From NCBI GenBank assembly GCA_023395755.1, contig JAEWYG010000115.1:1-6085 (forward strand): a DNA stretch of 6,085 nucleotides, in the 5' to 3' direction. This document shows positions 4,725 through 6,085 of the stretch, piece after piece. Numbering within the stretch: the stretch's first letter is position 1; each line of letters begins with the position of its first letter. The notes beneath the pieces were generated by a model. It made no database searches. It was given only the letters and a program-made list of their open reading frames with translations, and had not been told where the DNA came from. This DNA comes from Actinomycetes bacterium (GTDB lineage: Bacteria; Actinomycetota; Coriobacteriia; Coriobacteriales; Eggerthellaceae). The translations under genes were made by a program, and so were the position numbers.

Positions 4725-5918
4725 TTGAACGTACTAGTGATCAATGCGGGATCGTCTTCCCTGAAGTACCAGCTGGTGAATGTTGAGCAGCATGAACTGC
4801 TCGCTAAGGGTATCTGTGAGCGCGTAGGATCGAGTGAGGCGTTCCATAAGCATGGTCTCGACAAGAACGAAGTAGTTATTGATGCAAAGATGGCTGATCA
4901 CGACGACGCTATGGCGTTGGTGTTAGAGTCGCTAACCGAGGGGTCGACAAAAGCAATCGACTCGCTCGATGAGATTGACGCCGTGGGTCATCGTATTGTG
5001 CAGGGTGGCAAGTACTTCGATCGTTCGGTGCTTATTGATCAGGATGTTATTGATAAGATTGATGAGTTGGCCGAGCTTGCACCTCTCCATAATGGAGCTG
5101 CGCTCATGGGTATTCATGCGTGCTTGAAACACATGCCCGAAGTGCCTATGGTTGCAGTTTTTGATACTTCTTTTTTTCAGACGCTGCCGCCTAAGGCATA
5201 TATGTATCCTTTGCCTTATGAGCTGTACGAGAAGTACGCTATTCGTAAATATGGAGCGCACGGCACGTCGCATCGGTATATCTCTGAGCGTGCTGCCGCT
5301 GTGCTGGACGAGCCCATTGAGGATTTGAAGCTAATTACTTGCCACTTGGGTAACGGCTGTTCTATGTCGGCTATCGATCACGGCGTAGCGGTTGACACCT
5401 CTATGGGCTTGACGCCGCTGGATGGTTTGATGATGGGCACGCGTTGCGGAGCTATTGATCCAGCCATTGTTCCGTTTCTCATGGATCATGAAGGTCTTTC
5501 TGCTTCTGAAGTAAACAACCTCATGAACAAGAAGTCGGGCCTGCTGGGCATTTCTGGTATTAGTAATGACCTGCGTAGTGTGCGCGACGCCTCCGAAGCG
5601 GGCAATGAGCGCGCTCAGTTGGCCTACGACATGTATTCCAACTCGGTGAAGAAGTACATCGGTCAGTACACAGCCGTTATGGGCGGCGTGGATGCCATCG
5701 TACTGACTGCTGGTGTGGGCGAAAACTGCGAGAAGATGCGCCGTATGATTTTTGCGGGCTTGCAGCCGCTGGGAATGGTGTTGGATGAGGAGAAAAACCG
5801 GCAACGTGGCTTCGAGCGAGAGATTTCGGCGGACACCTCTCGTGTAAAGATTATTATTATTCCCACGAATGAAGAGTATATGATTGCGCGTGATACCTAC
5901 GAGATAGTTCACGGTTAA
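4725..5918 (+). CDS. ackA: Acetate kinase
   Basis: A 397-residue cytosolic enzyme that interconverts acetyl phosphate plus ADP and acetate plus ATP, the substrate-level phosphorylation step of the phosphotransacetylase-acetate kinase route. Seen: MNVLVINAGSSSLKYQL (1-17, Asn7), VGHRIVQGG (87-95, Arg90), FDTSF (146-150, Asp147), KYGAHGTSHRY (175-185, His179), the phosphate-binding HLGNGCS (207-213), DTSMGLTPLDGLMMGTRCGAIDP (224-246, Arg240), a GVGEN loop (331-334 region) and PTNEEYMIARD (380-390, catalytic Glu383). These match the ASKHA-superfamily acetate kinase active site described for Methanosarcina, with offsets of zero or one residue. The length is typical (about 395-405), so the gene looks intact. 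The TTG start is supported by a near-perfect ribosome binding site. It stands apart from pta here and appears monocistronic, with hairpins on both sides. Confidence 0.97.
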   Translation: MNVLVINAGSSSLKYQLVNVEQHELLAKGICERVGSSEAFHKHGLDKNEVVIDAKMADHDDAMALVLESLTEGSTKAIDSLDEIDAVGHRIVQGGKYFDRSVLIDQDVIDKIDELAELAPLHNGAALMGIHACLKHMPEVPMVAVFDTSFFQTLPPKAYMYPLPYELYEKYAIRKYGAHGTSHRYISERAAAVLDEPIEDLKLITCHLGNGCSMSAIDHGVAVDTSMGLTPLDGLMMGTRCGAIDPAIVPFLMDHEGLSASEVNNLMNKKSGLLGISGISNDLRSVRDASEAGNERAQLAYDMYSNSVKKYIGQYTAVMGGVDAIVLTAGVGENCEKMRRMIFAGLQPLGMVLDEEKNRQRGFEREISADTSRVKIIIIPTNEEYMIARDTYEIVHG

Positions 5919-5959
5919 GGGCCAGGCATATACTGTTAACTGTTGCTATGAATGCGAGA

Positions 5960-5981
5960 AGGGGCTGTATCAAAAGCCCCT
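5960..5981 (+). terminator. Terminator hairpin after ackA
   Basis: AGGGGCT (5960-5966) pairs with AGCCCCT (5975-5981) around an eight-base loop, followed by GTTT. It lies 42 bases after the ackA stop. The T-run is short, so this alone may be weak; a second hairpin follows four bases later. Confidence 0.65.
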
Positions 5982-5985
5982 GTTT

Positions 5986-6023
5986 AACGAATCGAGTTCG
6001 ACTTTAGTCGGGCTCGATTCGTT
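5986..6023 (+). terminator. Long second hairpin after ackA, probable terminator
   Basis: AACGAATCGAG (5986-5996) pairs with CTCGATTCGTT (6013-6023). Inside, CGAC (5999-6002) pairs with GTCG (6007-6010) around a TTTA loop. The two positions between the stems (5997-5998 with 6011-6012) form U-G wobbles in the plus transcript, giving a continuous 17-bp stem. On the minus strand these become A-C mismatches, so the structure favours plus-strand RNA. TTT follows at once, then TTTT a few bases later. It probably backs up the first hairpin. Confidence 0.65.
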
Positions 6024-6024
6024 T

Positions 6025-6085
6025 CACTTAGTTTTATGCGGACGAGACAAAAGCCGCGGGGCTATGCCCGGACCGCTTCCACTAC
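6025..6085. other. Unassigned right edge
   Basis: About 60 bases with no gene that can be assigned. On the plus strand an ATG at 6036 opens 16 codons to the edge but lacks a ribosome binding site. On the minus strand a frame entering from the right edge would stop at TAG (complement of 6062-6064), followed by a small stem AGCC/GGCT and TTTTG, which could be the end of a convergent gene. Neither can be confirmed from this window. Confidence 0.4.

Noticed and set aside
5331..5912. Long antisense open frame opposite ackA
   Set aside because: It lies wholly inside the well-supported ackA gene on the other strand, shows no recognisable domain, and is low-complexity in the manner of codon-bias shadows.
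1..6085. Mobile element, CRISPR array, tRNA, rRNA or defence system
   Set aside because: No transposase or integrase frame, no regularly spaced direct repeats, no cloverleaf-like sequence and no recognisable defence domains were seen on either strand.

Overview
This window is a compact stretch of mostly housekeeping genes from a bacterium with roughly balanced base composition. It has strong Shine-Dalgarno sites, frequent GTG and TTG starts, and short spacers or overlaps between genes. The protein sequences look most like Actinomycetota of the class Coriobacteriia (Eggerthellales relatives such as Cryptobacterium). That placement is recollection-based inference from protein style, not a database result.

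Layout, left to right. (1) Bases 1-224, minus strand, hold the N-terminal part of a diacylglycerol kinase-family lipid kinase that runs off the left edge. (2) A divergent intergenic region with an extended -10 promoter leads into rnd (RNase D, 299-1456, plus). (3) A 203-bp gap holds a consensus -10 box and a GC-rich leader hairpin made of two copies of one 8-bp palindrome. (4) A tight cluster follows: a membrane zinc metallopeptidase (1660-2331), xseA (2338-3816), xseB (3813-4064, overlapping xseA by 4 bp) and, 66 bp on, a HIT-family protein (4131-4481). A hairpin with terminator geometry follows it. (5) A 243-bp intergenic region carries a second, bulged hairpin and a near-perfect Shine-Dalgarno site. 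It leads into ackA (acetate kinase, 4725-5918), which starts at TTG. (6) Two back-to-back hairpins close ackA, and the last 60 bases have no gene that can be assigned.

Functionally, rnd acts on structured RNA 3' ends. xseA and xseB encode the two subunits of exonuclease VII. The HIT protein is probably a nucleotide hydrolase, and acetate kinase makes ATP from acetyl phosphate. The metallopeptidase has no evident biochemical link to exonuclease VII, although the two appear to share a transcript.

I see no mobile element, CRISPR array, tRNA, rRNA, toxin-antitoxin pair or recognisable defence system. Nothing supports an undescribed multi-gene system. The most noteworthy signals are RNA-level structures: tandem GC hairpins inside the first codons of xseA, the doubled palindrome before the metallopeptidase, the hairpin in the ackA leader, and a long hairpin after ackA whose wobble pairs fit only the plus-strand transcript.
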